From assembly GCA_904830895.1 (NCBI GenBank), contig LR882958.1, forward strand, positions 4,917,501-4,981,500: a stretch of 64,000 bases of DNA. Direction: 5' to 3'. This stretch comes from Planktothrix rubescens CCAP 1459/22 (GTDB lineage Bacteria > Cyanobacteriota > Cyanobacteriia > Cyanobacteriales > Microcoleaceae). Made by a program: the position numbers and the translations under genes. Of the stretch, positions 32,907 through 42,272 are shown piece after piece. The notes under the pieces are model-generated. The model worked only from the letters and a program-made list of their open reading frames with translations. It was not told the origin of the DNA and did no database searches. Positions within the stretch are counted from its first letter, which is position 1, and the number at the start of each line of letters is the position of its first letter.

Positions 32907-33305
32907 ATGTTACGGAAAATGACAATTCTATTATTGGCAGGTGTAATTGCGTTTTTAGGTATCGTGGCGAATATCAAGCCTGTCTATGCCTCTCCATTTG
33001 ATGATCTTGCTAATGCAGGATCATCAGTGATCACTACAATTGGTGAAACAGCTAAACAAGCCATTAACTCAGCTACAAGATGCTACTACAATAGTCCAGA
33101 TAATGCAATCGAAGAAAGTAGTTGTAATGCGGCTAAAGCGTTTGCAACAACAGGTATGCTTGTCGGGACTTGCTATCTCGTTGATGGAGCAGCCTCTTTT
33201 GCTTTTCCTCCTGCTATCGCATTAGAAACCGTCTGTGCCTCCTTGGGTATAGGTCAAGGTATAAAAGGAACCTTGAATAAAGGTTTACAAGTCATTCACT
33301 CTTGA
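32907..33305 (+). CDS. Small secreted protein with conserved cysteines
   Basis: A protein of about 132 residues with a good N-terminal signal peptide (hydrophobic residues 6-25, cleavage after VYA). The mature part has four cysteines and ends in a long hydrophobic, glycine-rich segment (CYLVDGAASFAFPPAIALETVCASLGIGQGIKG). I do not recognise the family. A bacteriocin-like or membrane-inserting peptide is possible but unproven. The ribosome binding site aggag at 32892 and the ATG at 32907 give a good start; a GTG codon lies directly before it. The gene sits just after the truncated toxin remnant. Confidence 0.7.
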   Translation: MLRKMTILLLAGVIAFLGIVANIKPVYASPFDDLANAGSSVITTIGETAKQAINSATRCYYNSPDNAIEESSCNAAKAFATTGMLVGTCYLVDGAASFAFPPAIALETVCASLGIGQGIKGTLNKGLQVIHS

Positions 33306-33404
33306 GTTTTATATCAACACTCATTAATCATTAAATTGATCGGCGATTTTGCCTTGTTCCCAGGTTCTACCTGGGAATATCGCTCTAAGTTATTATGATA
33401 ATAG

Positions 33405-33764
33405 TTAATAAGGAATCCAGTCTAATTTGTCTAACCACTCCTGAGCCTCAGTGATTTCCCAAATTAACACTAAAGATTCTGACCAAGTTCTAATTGTACC
33501 ACCTGGACGTAGCCAAACTAATCCCCAAATATGACCTCCTTCTCCCCAATGATCCTGCAAATGTCCTCCCATACTATTGCGGTTATCGGTTACTAATAAT
33601 CGTTGCGATACTTCCAAATAATTCAGCAATTCTGGATCAAGAGTTCCTAATGGGGGTGCTTCTGGTTCTCCCACTCGGATGATATCAATATCTGTATTGA
33701 AACGTTGTACCGCTAACTTCAATTTTGGCGGTAAATTTTCATCAAGGAGAAACCGAACTTTCAT
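33405..33764 (-). CDS. DUF5615 PIN-like toxin
   Basis: A 119-residue PIN-like protein. MKVRFLLDENLPPKL carries the characteristic DEN-x-P motif. RLLVTDNRNSMGGHL provides the second acidic patch. The length fits the DUF5615 family, presumed RNases of toxin-antitoxin systems. It overlaps the DUF433 gene by 23 nt. The middle insertion HWGEGGHIWGLVWLRPGG is a family variant seen with larger active-site loops. Confidence 0.85.
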   Translation of the reverse strand: MKVRFLLDENLPPKLKLAVQRFNTDIDIIRVGEPEAPPLGTLDPELLNYLEVSQRLLVTDNRNSMGGHLQDHWGEGGHIWGLVWLRPGGTIRTWSESLVLIWEITEAQEWLDKLDWIPY

Positions 33765-34089
33765 ATTTTAATTTCTCCTGTTCTCTCTGTTGCTTAATCG
33801 CTTGTAAACGTTGTCTTAACGGTGAAGGATGAGTTATAAACTCTTGATAATGCTGTTCTCGCTGTTTCCATAATCGCAATAAATAAGCATCCATCGCAGA
33901 ACGATTTTGTAAATAATAGGTTATCACAGCATAGATTTTTTCAAGGTTCAGGGTGGGTAATTCCTGTAAAATTTGTTCTGGGGTGTATCCATCCAGATAA
34001 TATTTGATCACATCCTCAATACCAATGCGATGACCTTTGAGGTGAATTTCATCAGGATTAATAAATTCTAAATAATCTTGTAACTGCAT
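33742..34089 (-). CDS. DUF433 antitoxin
   Basis: A 115-residue protein. The DUF433 core is clear: GHRIGIEDVIKYYLDGYTPEQILQELPTLNLEKIYAVITYYL (residues 19-60), a helix-turn-helix DNA-binding module. The C-terminal helical, charged tail probably wraps the DUF5615 toxin. It lies between the ribbon-helix-helix gene (2 nt upstream) and the DUF5615 toxin gene (23-nt overlap), so translation of all three is likely coupled. Confidence 0.9.
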   Translation of the reverse strand: MQLQDYLEFINPDEIHLKGHRIGIEDVIKYYLDGYTPEQILQELPTLNLEKIYAVITYYLQNRSAMDAYLLRLWKQREQHYQEFITHPSPLRQRLQAIKQQREQEKLKYESSVSP

Positions 34090-34091
34090 GG

Positions 34092-34331
34092 TTAAAACGA
34101 TACCTTATATTGTTCTTCAGCAAATTGCTCAAAATCTCTAAACCGTCCCTGTTCAAAATCTTCTAACCCTCGTTTAATGCCCTCAATCGCTGCTTCTATA
34201 TCATCCGTTTCCCATGTTAAGATTTGATTGAGAAGTTCAGTGACAACATAATTAATATCCTGTCCTTGCTTGGTGGCTTTTTCTCGTAGTTTTGCTTCGA
34301 GTTCGGGAGTCAGTGTTACAACAATTGACAT
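34092..34331 (-). CDS. Ribbon-helix-helix (CopG-like) antitoxin-like protein
   Basis: A 79-residue protein. MSIVVTLTPELEAKLREKATKQGQD fits the strand-helix-turn-helix of CopG/ParD-type antitoxins, and the acidic tail (DDIEAAIEGIKRGLEDFEQG) is the typical toxin-neutralising segment. It is the first gene of a three-gene operon, 2 nt before the DUF433 gene. Its own dedicated toxin is missing or it acts as a co-regulator. Confidence 0.82.
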   Translation of the reverse strand: MSIVVTLTPELEAKLREKATKQGQDINYVVTELLNQILTWETDDIEAAIEGIKRGLEDFEQGRFRDFEQFAEEQYKVSF

Positions 34332-34415
34332 AAATATTTTTTGAGTGTTGTTAACCTTTACAGGGTATTATAGCAAGAAATGAGAGCGATCGCTCTATCT
34401 TTAATAATAATACTT

Positions 34416-34844
34416 TTATTCTGGTAAAAATTCCAGGGATAAAATCTCGCTTAAGGTATAGGGACAAATTTCTGGAAATAAAGATAACCCGGTTTCTCTT
34501 TCCGCGCTCAGAGTTGCCAAAGGGTAAACATCTTCTATCGCTTCAGTCAAGTTAGGTTGAAGACTAGGATTTTTTTGCAGAAGTTTTGATAAACGGAGGC
34601 GTTGCTCTTTGATGGTTAATTGCCAACTGCGAGAGCGTAAATTAGGCTGAAATTGCCATTTTAAGAGGTGCATAATTAAGAGTTCTAATCTGCTGTCTAA
34701 TTGTCGTTTTTCCGAGCGTCCCATATCTTCTATTTCTTCAGCAATATTTTGCCAATCAATTTGATGGAGTTGTCCGGTTTTTAATAACTGTGATTGTTCC
34801 TGTGTCCAGGCATAAAAGTCTTGTTCATGGGTAGTTGAATTCAT
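34416..34844 (-). CDS. DUF29 family protein
   Basis: A 142-residue helical protein. The DUF29 pattern is visible: YAWTQEQSQLLKTGQLHQIDWQNIAEEIEDMG, the ELLIMHLLKWQFQP segment, the RSRSWQLTIKEQRLRL block and YPLATLSAERETGL. The family is abundant in cyanobacteria and has no established function; frequent occurrence near toxin-antitoxin loci has been noted. A second, more distant member is at 44700-45128. The gene is monocistronic here. Confidence 0.92.
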   Translation of the reverse strand: MNSTTHEQDFYAWTQEQSQLLKTGQLHQIDWQNIAEEIEDMGRSEKRQLDSRLELLIMHLLKWQFQPNLRSRSWQLTIKEQRLRLSKLLQKNPSLQPNLTEAIEDVYPLATLSAERETGLSLFPEICPYTLSEILSLEFLPE

Positions 34845-34949
34845 AGATTCTCCTGTAATTAAAGGCGATCGCTATTATTATAAATTAGGGTAAAAGTTGA
34901 GATTCAATCAAACTTAAACCCCAATTTAGAGTAATTTTCAACTCCTTGA

Positions 34950-37109
34950 TTACAATTTCATGGTTAAACTAATCCGTTTTAACTTCTCATTAATTTCCAT
35001 AACTCGCACTTTAACAACTTGTCCAACCTTAACAAATTTATTCGGATCATCGACAAATTGATCGGCGAGTTGGGAAATATGAACTAAGCCATCTTGATGG
35101 ACTCCAATATCAACAAATGCCCCAAAAGCTACCACATTCGTTACACTTCCTTCTAATTCCATTCCGATTTTTAAATCGGTTATTTCTTTAATTCCTTCTC
35201 TGAAAGTCGCATATTTAAACTCAGCCCGGGGATCTCGTCCGGGTTTTTCTAATTCGCTAATAATGTCTTTTAAAGTAGGAATACCGATAGTATCAGTAAC
35301 ATATTTATCCAGTTTAACGGATTTAATTTTATCCTTAAATTGACTAATATTATTTAAGGTAACGCCTACATCCTTCGCCATAATTTCCACAACCGCATAA
35401 CTTTCGGGGTGAACTGCGGTATTATCTAAAGGATTAACACCTCCTCTAATTCTTAAAAATCCCGCCGCCTGTTGAAAGGCTTTTGGGCCCAATTTAGCGA
35501 CTTTTAACAGTTCTTTTCGGGTTTTAAAGGCTCCATTTTCATTGCGATAATTGACAATATTCTGAGCAACTGTTGGGGTAATTCCTGATACAAAGGTTAA
35601 TAATTCTTTAGAGGCGGTGTTTAATTCCACTCCCACATAGTTAACACAACTTTCCACAGTATCATCCAGTTTTTTCTTTAATAACTTCTGATCTACATCG
35701 TGTTGATATTGTCCGACACCAATGGATTTTGGATCAATTTTTACTAATTCTGCTAGGGGATCTTGTAACCGTCGTCCGATACTAATTGCACCCCGCACCG
35801 TTAAGTCTAAATCGGGAAATTCTTGCCGCGCTACATCACTGGCGGAATAAATGGATGCACCGGATTCATTTACCATAACTTTTATCGGTTTTCGCTCTAA
35901 TTTAGCGATAATTTCCGTTACAAATTCATCGGTTTCTCGTCCGGCGGTGCCATTTCCAATGGCGATTAATTCGATTTTATATTTATCAATTAATTGTTTA
36001 ACTTTTTTTGCTGCTTCTTGACGTTGACCTGCCGCTTGATGGGGGAAAATTGTATGATATTCACAGAATTTTCCGGTTTCTGATAATACTGAAACTTTGC
36101 ACCCAGTTCTAAACCCGGGGTCAATAGCTAAGGTGGGTTTCATTCCCGCAGGGGAGGCGAGTAATAATTCTCTTAAATTTGATTCAAAGGTTTTAATTGA
36201 TTCTAAATCGGCGTAGGTTTTGCGATCGCTTCTAACTTCACTGATTAAAGATGTTTTCATTAACCGATTAAAAGCATCTTTTAACATCGATTGATAGATG
36301 CTTTTAATAATAGGATTTTTAGTTTTAATTTCCTGAGATTCTAAATGAGATAGAACAAAATCTTGATCAAATTCAATCTCAACTTTTAAGATTCCTTCGG
36401 TTTCTCCCCGCAATAATGCTAACAGATTATGGGGTTTAATATCCTGTACATTTTCTCGATATTGGCGGTACATTTCAAATTTAGTGCTTCCTTCGGGATA
36501 GTCGTCTTTAACTAGGGAAACAAATACCCCTCGATTCATTAAATATTCTCTTAAATAGGCTCGTAAATTCGCTTTTTCCGATACGATTTCTGCTAAAATA
36601 TCAGAGGCTCCATTTAAGGCATCTTCAATAGTTTTAACGCTTTTTTCTTCGGAAATATATTTTTTTGCTTCTGCGTTTAAATCAAAACTTGGGGAATTGG
36701 GTTGATTAAAATTAGCAATAAATTGAGCTAGGGGTTCTAATCCTTTTTCTTTGGCAACGGTGGCGCGAGTTCTGCGTTTAGGTTTGTATGGTAAATATAA
36801 ATCTTCTAGTTCGGTTTTTTGTAAACAGGTTTCGATTTGTTCTCGGAGTTCATCGGTAAGTTTTTCTTGGGATGCGATCGCTTCTAAAATACTTTTTTTC
36901 CGGTCTTCCAATTCCGTTAAATAGGTATAACGTTCTGAGAGATCCCGCAGTTGAATTTCATCTAAGGAACCCGTAATTTCTTTCCGATATCGCGCTACAA
37001 AAGGAATGGTTGCTCCCTCGGAAAACAGTTGTAGGGCGTTTTCTACCTGAAAGGGTTTAAGAGACAGTTCTTGAGCGAGAATTTGAGAAATATTGAGCAT
37101 AGGATTCAA
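34950..37109 (-). CDS. tex: Tex family transcription accessory protein
   Basis: A 719-residue RNA-binding protein. The N-terminal helical part contains VENALQLFSEGATIPFVARYRKEITGSLDEIQLRDLSERYTYL, a Tex hallmark. The YqgF-like RNase H fold is at about residues 325-450 (LAIDPGFRTGCKVSVLS). The helix-hairpin-helix region carries LLTFVSGITPTVAQNIVNYRNENGAF, and the C-terminal S1 domain spans about 648-719 (GSVTNVVAFGAFVDIGVHQDGLVH). The length is close to the 770 residues of other Tex proteins. It acts in transcription and RNA handling. Confidence 0.96.
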   Translation of the reverse strand: MNPMLNISQILAQELSLKPFQVENALQLFSEGATIPFVARYRKEITGSLDEIQLRDLSERYTYLTELEDRKKSILEAIASQEKLTDELREQIETCLQKTELEDLYLPYKPKRRTRATVAKEKGLEPLAQFIANFNQPNSPSFDLNAEAKKYISEEKSVKTIEDALNGASDILAEIVSEKANLRAYLREYLMNRGVFVSLVKDDYPEGSTKFEMYRQYRENVQDIKPHNLLALLRGETEGILKVEIEFDQDFVLSHLESQEIKTKNPIIKSIYQSMLKDAFNRLMKTSLISEVRSDRKTYADLESIKTFESNLRELLLASPAGMKPTLAIDPGFRTGCKVSVLSETGKFCEYHTIFPHQAAGQRQEAAKKVKQLIDKYKIELIAIGNGTAGRETDEFVTEIIAKLERKPIKVMVNESGASIYSASDVARQEFPDLDLTVRGAISIGRRLQDPLAELVKIDPKSIGVGQYQHDVDQKLLKKKLDDTVESCVNYVGVELNTASKELLTFVSGITPTVAQNIVNYRNENGAFKTRKELLKVAKLGPKAFQQAAGFLRIRGGVNPLDNTAVHPESYAVVEIMAKDVGVTLNNISQFKDKIKSVKLDKYVTDTIGIPTLKDIISELEKPGRDPRAEFKYATFREGIKEITDLKIGMELEGSVTNVVAFGAFVDIGVHQDGLVHISQLADQFVDDPNKFVKVGQVVKVRVMEINEKLKRISLTMKL

Positions 37110-37247
37110 AATTAATAGTGACTGTATCTAACCTTAATTCTATCATATTTAATTCAAAAGAATAGCCCTAAATTTTGTATTTTACCAAACTCGATAGAAA
37201 CTAGCAAAATAGCTTATAGTTATAAGTTATCTGAATTTTAGAACGTT

Positions 37248-37694
37248 ATGCAACACTTTAAATATTCGTCGATTATTCATGCCCCTGTAGAAGTAGTTTG
37301 GGAGTTTCATACCCGCCCCGATATTTTGCAAGTGTTAACTCCCCCTTGGCAACCTGTAGAAATTCTGCGACGGGAAGGAGGATTAGAAATAGGGGCAATG
37401 TCTGAATTTCGGATAGGATTAGGGTTATTTTCCGTGCCATGGCTTGCGGTTCATACTGAATATAAACTATATCAGTTATTTACCGATGAACAACAGGAAG
37501 GAATACTGGAAAGTTGGGTGCATCGACATCAATTTGTGGCGGAAAATGGTCACACCCGTCTAACGGATGCGATCGCATTTTCCCTACCCGGTGGAGTCTT
37601 AGCAGAACAAATATTACAAAGTTGGGTTAATAGTCGTTTACAAGATATGTTTCATTATCGTCATCAAGTCACAAAAAAGGAATGTGAAACCTAA
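37248..37694 (+). CDS. SRPBCC (START-like) ligand-binding family protein
   Basis: A 148-residue protein of the helix-grip fold. The start FKYSSIIHAPVEVVWEFHTRPDILQVLTPPWQPVEIL is diagnostic of the cyclase/dehydrase-like SRPBCC group that is common in bacteria. The later HRHQFVAENGHTRLTDAIAFSLPGG and the long C-terminal helix complete the fold. It binds a hydrophobic ligand; the ligand is unknown. The gene starts about 140 bp from the divergent tex gene. Confidence 0.9.
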   Translation: MQHFKYSSIIHAPVEVVWEFHTRPDILQVLTPPWQPVEILRREGGLEIGAMSEFRIGLGLFSVPWLAVHTEYKLYQLFTDEQQEGILESWVHRHQFVAENGHTRLTDAIAFSLPGGVLAEQILQSWVNSRLQDMFHYRHQVTKKECET

Positions 37695-37696
37695 AA

Positions 37697-37731
37697 CCCA
37701 TTCGTAATTCGTAATTCGTAATTCGTAATTC
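37697..37731. repeat. Heptamer tandem repeat (attcgta)
   Basis: About five copies of a 7-bp unit, attcgta, lie between the SRPBCC and SLH genes. Related units occur at 18126-18148. Such short tandem repeats are typical of filamentous cyanobacteria. The spacer is too regular and short for a CRISPR array. Confidence 0.8.
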
Positions 37732-37744
37732 CCCATTAGAATTA

Positions 37745-38815
37745 CTATTTTTGTTGAACCGGTTTGACTAAATAGTCAGAGGAAATCGGTTCTGCTTTTT
37801 TTTGATAGACTAACCCTTGGTAAATCATCGAGGTAACTTCCCCATAAGTCGCCGATTGGTTTGGATTTAAGGTATTTTGATCAGGATAATTAACCACTAA
37901 TCCGGCTTCTGTTGCTGCTGCAACACCTTCAATTGCCCAAGGCGGAATTTGATCCGCATCCTTAAATATTTTTAGGGTTTCTTGGGAATTAGTCGCAGGT
38001 TTTAAGCCTAAACCACTCGCTAAAGCCACTAAAACTTGAACCCGAGGAATCGACTGTTGGGGTTTAAATATATCATTGGGATATCCCGCCAAAAAACCCG
38101 ATTGATTAGCCGATTTCAGATCGGATTTATTCGCAGAGTTTTGAGGAATATCTTTAAATTGAATAGCAGGTTGTTTAGGTTGAGGATTAAACGCTTTTTG
38201 TAGTTCAGTTGCAAATTGTTCCCGGGTAATTTTTTCATCGGGTTTAAACTGTTTTTGATCCGATTGAACAGCCCGATTTTGATTAGCAAAATACAGGATA
38301 AATGGAGTCGCCCAATAGGATTCGGTCGTTGTGGAAGATGGGACAACGGCAGAAGGTAAAGGGGTTGTACAAATATTTCCTGTCGTGGGTTGAACCGAAC
38401 AAGCGGTTTTTGTTGAAGTTTTGTTTTGGGACTGAGTGCCTGGGATAATTTGGGGTTTGAGGGCGGGCTGAATCGGTTTCTGTGCCGGAGTTACAAAGAC
38501 TAATCCCAAAATAGCTGATTCAGGTTGTTTCACCTGTGGTGTCGGTGAAATGGGGGTTGTTATTGCTGGGGTGGGAGTTTCCGAGAGAGGGGAAACCCCA
38601 TCGGGAGGGGAATCTTTTGGGATTTTGGCGACACCTGGATTGGTTGAAGGGATTAGGGTTGTGGGGGAGGTTAAATTGGGGTTGAAAACTAATTTTCGGT
38701 TGGATTGACTTAAAACCCAATATAAAATTGTCCCAATTGTGGCCAGGGCGACAACAATGGCGATGATCTCATCTAGGGGGAGATTAGACCGAGGATTGGG
38801 GGGATAGGATTGTGA
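37745..38815 (-). CDS. SLH-domain membrane protein
   Basis: A protein of about 356 residues from the ATG at 38815; an upstream GTG would add 14 residues. One transmembrane helix (about residues 15-35) anchors it, followed by a Pro/Thr/Ser-rich low-complexity stretch of about 120 residues. The C-terminal half has SLH-like repeats (FKPDEKITREQFATELQKAF, IFKPQQSIPRVQVLVALASGL, TLNPNQSATYGEVTSMIYQGL). SLH proteins bind cell wall polymers; this one probably links the inner membrane to peptidoglycan. It converges with the SRPBCC gene. Confidence 0.86.
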   Translation of the reverse strand, partial: SQSYPPNPRSNLPLDEIIAIVVALATIGTILYWVLSQSNRKLVFNPNLTSPTTLIPSTNPGVAKIPKDSPPDGVSPLSETPTPAITTPISPTPQVKQPESAILGLVFVTPAQKPIQPALKPQIIPGTQSQNKTSTKTACSVQPTTGNICTTPLPSAVVPSSTTTESYWATPFILYFANQNRAVQSDQKQFKPDEKITREQFATELQKAFNPQPKQPAIQFKDIPQNSANKSDLKSANQSGFLAGYPNDIFKPQQSIPRVQVLVALASGLGLKPATNSQETLKIFKDADQIPPWAIEGVAAATEAGLVVNYPDQNTLNPNQSATYGEVTSMIYQGLVYQKKAEPISSDYLVKPVQQK

Positions 38816-38950
38816 CATGGATTCGGTGGCTAAATTAATTTCGGAATAATAAAGCACCCCTTAATTGGGATGAAGGAGTGCCTTTCAAATAGACAAAAAA
38901 CGAGGGGAATTTAGGGGATAAAATCCACCTCGTTTTAACAAGTCCAAAGA

Positions 38951-41488
38951 CTAATTGATAACTCGCAATCCGGCGGATTCTGGGTTATATCCTTCCATTT
39001 CTACGGGTACGGATTTAACGTTCCAGATTTCGTTACAATATTCGCCGATGGTGCGATCGCTTGAGAATTTACCCATCCGCAGGGCATTGAGAATCGACAT
39101 TCTCGTCCATTTTTTGGAATCTTGAAATGCCACACTAACTTCCCGTTGACAATCAATATAGGATTGATAATCAGCAAAAAGCATATATTCATCGTGGTAC
39201 ATCAAGGAATCTACCAAGGGTTTAAACATTTCCTGATTACCATGGGAGAAATAACCGGAGGAGATTCGATCAATCACGGCTTTTAATTCCGGGTTATTAT
39301 TATAGTAATCGCTGGGTTTATAGCCCTTTAATTTCAAATTATAAACTTCTTCTGCGGTTAATCCAAACAGGAAGAAATTCTCAAACCCGGCTTCTTCACG
39401 GATTTCAATATTTGCCCCATCCAGAGTTCCAATAGTTAAGGAACCATTCATGGCAAATTTCATGTTTCCAGTTCCAGAGGCTTCTTTTCCAGCCGTAGAA
39501 ATTTGTTCGGATAAATCCGCCGCCGGATAGATGCGTTGACCCAAAGAAGCGTTAAAGTTCGCCAAAAATACCACTTTTAAGCGTCCCCGGACATCGGGAT
39601 CTTTATTAACAACTTCCGCAACGGCATTAATCAATTTAATGATTAATTTTGCCATGAAATAACCGGGGGCTGCCTTTCCTCCAAAGATAAAAGTCCGAGG
39701 ACAAATATGGGTATTGGGGTTCTGTTTGATCCGGTTATACAGGGTGATAATATGCAGCACATCCAGATGTTGACGTTTGTATTCGTGAATCCGTTTCACC
39801 TGAATATCAAAAATAGAATGGGGGTCAGCTTCAATCCCATTAAATTTCCAGATATAATCGGCTAACAGTTTCTTGTTGTACAGTTTAATTTGATGCCATT
39901 GTTCGCAGAATTCGGGATCATCAACGTAGGCCTCTAATTGACGCAGTTTGTCTAAATCTTTCAGCCAACCGTCCCCAATTTTAGAACTATAAAATTCGGA
40001 CAAGGTGGGATTACTTAATAAAATCCACCGTCGAGGGGTGACACCATTAGTTTTATTGAAAAACTTCTCTGGCCAGAGTTTATAGAAATCCCGCAGGGTA
40101 TCTTGTTTCAACAATTCCGTATGTAGGGCGGCGACGCCATTGACCGCATGACTACCGACGCAGGCTAAATGAGCCATGCGGACGTATTTTTCTCCGCTTT
40201 CTTCAATCAGAGATAACCGTCCAATTAAGTCATTATCCCCAGGATACCAACGGCGCACATCTTCAATGAAACGGCGGTTAATTTCATAGATGACTTGCAA
40301 ATGACGGGGTAACAAATACTCAAATAAACCCACAGACCATTTTTCTAGGGCTTCGGGTAACAGAGTATGGTTGGTATAGGCAAAGGTTTTTTGGGTGACT
40401 CGCCAGGCGGAATCCCAATCAATGCCATATTCATCCAACAATAATCGCATTAATTCCGCGATCGCAATCGCCGGGTGGGTGTCATTCAACTGAATAGCAG
40501 CAGTTTCATTCAGGTTAGAAAGACTGCTGTTGTGCTTGAGATGGCGTTTGATAATATCGCGCAGAGAACAAGCCACAAAGAAATATTGTTGTTCCAGGCG
40601 CAATTGTTTACCCTGGGGGGTGTTGTCATTGGGATATAGAACTTTAGAGATGGTTTCCGATCGCATTTTATCGGCGACCGCCCCGTCATAATTTCCGGCG
40701 TTGAAGGCGTCAAAGTTAAAAGCGTCACTAGCTTCGGCTTTCCACAGTCGCAGGGGGTTGACGGTATTGGTATCATAGCCGGGAACGGGCGTATCGTAGG
40801 GAATCCCAATCACGGTTTTAGCCGGAATCCAACGAATTCGTTCCCGGCCTTTTTCGTCGTGATAAGTTTCGGTATGACCCCCAAAGTTAACATCAATGGC
40901 CTGGTCAGGGCGGGGAATTTCCCAAGGATTACCAAATCTTAACCATTTATCGGGGATTTCAGCCTGCCAGCCATCCTGCATAATTTGGTGAAAAATCCCA
41001 AACTCATAACGAATTCCGTAGCCCACGGCGGGAATTTCCAAGGTGGCCAGGGAGTCGAGGAAACAGGCGGCTAATCGTCCTAAACCCCCATTTCCTAAGC
41101 CGGGATCGGGTTCTTGTTCGAGGAGTTCATCTAAATCCAGTCCCGATTCTTCCACGGCCTGACGGATGCGATCATACAGGTGGAGGTTAATTAAACTGTT
41201 CCCCAGGTGTCGCCCCATCAGGAATTCGGCCGATAGGTAGTAAACGATTTTGACGTTATTGTCATCGTAGGTTTTAAAGGTTTTCAACCAACGGCTTAAC
41301 AGGCGATCGCGCAGGGTATAGGCCAAGGCCATATAAAAATCTTCCTTGGAGGCAATGGCTTCATATTTGCCAAGCTCATAGAATAGATTATCGGCAAACG
41401 CCCGTTTCAGGGTTTCCACACTGGTTCCAGTCCGATCATCCTCAATTTGGATGGGACATTCATTAACAGGAATTAACGGTTCAGTCAT
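38951..41488 (-). CDS. glgP: Glycogen phosphorylase
   Basis: An 845-residue PLP enzyme that releases glucose-1-phosphate from glycogen. The pyridoxal-binding segment EASGTGNMKFAMNG, with its lysine, is intact near residue 680. The N-terminal YYLSAEFLMGR and GLGNGGLGRLAACFLDSLATL blocks are fully conserved, as is the length. In cyanobacteria it mobilises storage glycogen at night and under stress. It is monocistronic, with a roughly 500-bp upstream spacer. Confidence 0.97.
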   Translation of the reverse strand: MTEPLIPVNECPIQIEDDRTGTSVETLKRAFADNLFYELGKYEAIASKEDFYMALAYTLRDRLLSRWLKTFKTYDDNNVKIVYYLSAEFLMGRHLGNSLINLHLYDRIRQAVEESGLDLDELLEQEPDPGLGNGGLGRLAACFLDSLATLEIPAVGYGIRYEFGIFHQIMQDGWQAEIPDKWLRFGNPWEIPRPDQAIDVNFGGHTETYHDEKGRERIRWIPAKTVIGIPYDTPVPGYDTNTVNPLRLWKAEASDAFNFDAFNAGNYDGAVADKMRSETISKVLYPNDNTPQGKQLRLEQQYFFVACSLRDIIKRHLKHNSSLSNLNETAAIQLNDTHPAIAIAELMRLLLDEYGIDWDSAWRVTQKTFAYTNHTLLPEALEKWSVGLFEYLLPRHLQVIYEINRRFIEDVRRWYPGDNDLIGRLSLIEESGEKYVRMAHLACVGSHAVNGVAALHTELLKQDTLRDFYKLWPEKFFNKTNGVTPRRWILLSNPTLSEFYSSKIGDGWLKDLDKLRQLEAYVDDPEFCEQWHQIKLYNKKLLADYIWKFNGIEADPHSIFDIQVKRIHEYKRQHLDVLHIITLYNRIKQNPNTHICPRTFIFGGKAAPGYFMAKLIIKLINAVAEVVNKDPDVRGRLKVVFLANFNASLGQRIYPAADLSEQISTAGKEASGTGNMKFAMNGSLTIGTLDGANIEIREEAGFENFFLFGLTAEEVYNLKLKGYKPSDYYNNNPELKAVIDRISSGYFSHGNQEMFKPLVDSLMYHDEYMLFADYQSYIDCQREVSVAFQDSKKWTRMSILNALRMGKFSSDRTIGEYCNEIWNVKSVPVEMEGYNPESAGLRVIN

Positions 41489-41982
41489 TTATTCTCCTTT
41501 CGTGGGCATCAATCAATGTTAAAGGATTATCCAGTTAATAGAATACAGACTCGCGCTGAGTTCGTGATGTTGTATTCATGATGGTTTGCTGATATTTCCC
41601 CTCTGGATGTTTCTAATAGCGGAAAACTTATTGAGAACTTAGGGTTGATCAAGTTGGGACATACTTTAGCCTGTTTCTCTTGGCTAGATCATCCCCCTGG
41701 GGAAATCCTGACATTGGGGGATAGTCCCAGAATATCAATATTTGTATAGGTATTTGTATAAGTGTTGAATTCAATATATACTGGTAATGGAATTACTGTA
41801 CTCAGGGAGATCCATGGGTTAGTTCTGCTGTTTTCGACCTGCTACTCAACAACCACACATCTTTCAACTAGATTTCTAATCTTGTCTTCCTTGTTACCAA
41901 TGGACAATTTTTAGGAATCACACTACTGGATTTTTTTAATTAATTTCTGCTGCGTACTGTTTAGGCATAACTGACAAAAGCA
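41489..41982. other. Upstream region of glgP without a gene
   Basis: This 494-bp stretch shows no convincing frame on either strand. It presumably holds the glgP promoter. A gtataggtatttgtataagtg direct repeat near 41744-41764 is the only clear local regularity. Confidence 0.4.
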
Positions 41983-42010
41983 ACGGAAGCATTTGTGATG
42001 CCCGTTTTTT
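41983..42010 (+). terminator. Hairpin with T-run ahead of a small frame
   Basis: Arms acgg and ccgt with inner gcat and atgc and a two-base bulge form a stem around ttgtg, followed by six T and, after a short gap, eight more T. It looks like an intrinsic terminator on the plus strand with no gene in front of it, so it may end a small RNA or act as an attenuator for the 60-residue frame at 42046. Confidence 0.45.
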
Positions 42011-42045
42011 GTGTTTTTTTTCACTTGAATGGAGACGATAAAATT

Positions 42046-42228
42046 ATGTTGACTTTTGTGTTGTCTTGTGTTGTCAATGGGACTGTTTTTTTACCTGAAT
42101 ATTCTCGAATGATCACCAATATTGGGAGTAATTCTATGGTTGAAATAGCTGTTTCTCCCCAATCATTAATAGTTCTAGCTCAAGTTCGCAAACATGGCGA
42201 GGATGATCCGATTGTTCCTCCGAATTAA
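42046..42228 (+). CDS. Small hypothetical protein (60 residues)
   Basis: A short frame with a ggag ribosome-binding site (42031-42034) 11 bp before an ATG at 42046; an upstream ATG in frame would add 17 residues but it lies within the hairpin/T-run. The product begins MLTFVLSCVVNGTVFLPEYSR, mildly hydrophobic, and ends with a charged tail. I recognise no family. Low coding certainty because it stands alone between a terminator-like hairpin and leuC. Confidence 0.4.
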   Translation: MLTFVLSCVVNGTVFLPEYSRMITNIGSNSMVEIAVSPQSLIVLAQVRKHGEDDPIVPPN

Positions 42229-42272
42229 ATATAGCAACCGCGATTAGTTATTAAGATAATATATAGGCTGTC

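Noticed and set aside
37697-37731. Regular attcgta repeats that could suggest a CRISPR array
   Set aside because: The unit is only 7 bp with no spacers; such heptamers are common tandem repeats of cyanobacteria. No cas gene is present in the window.
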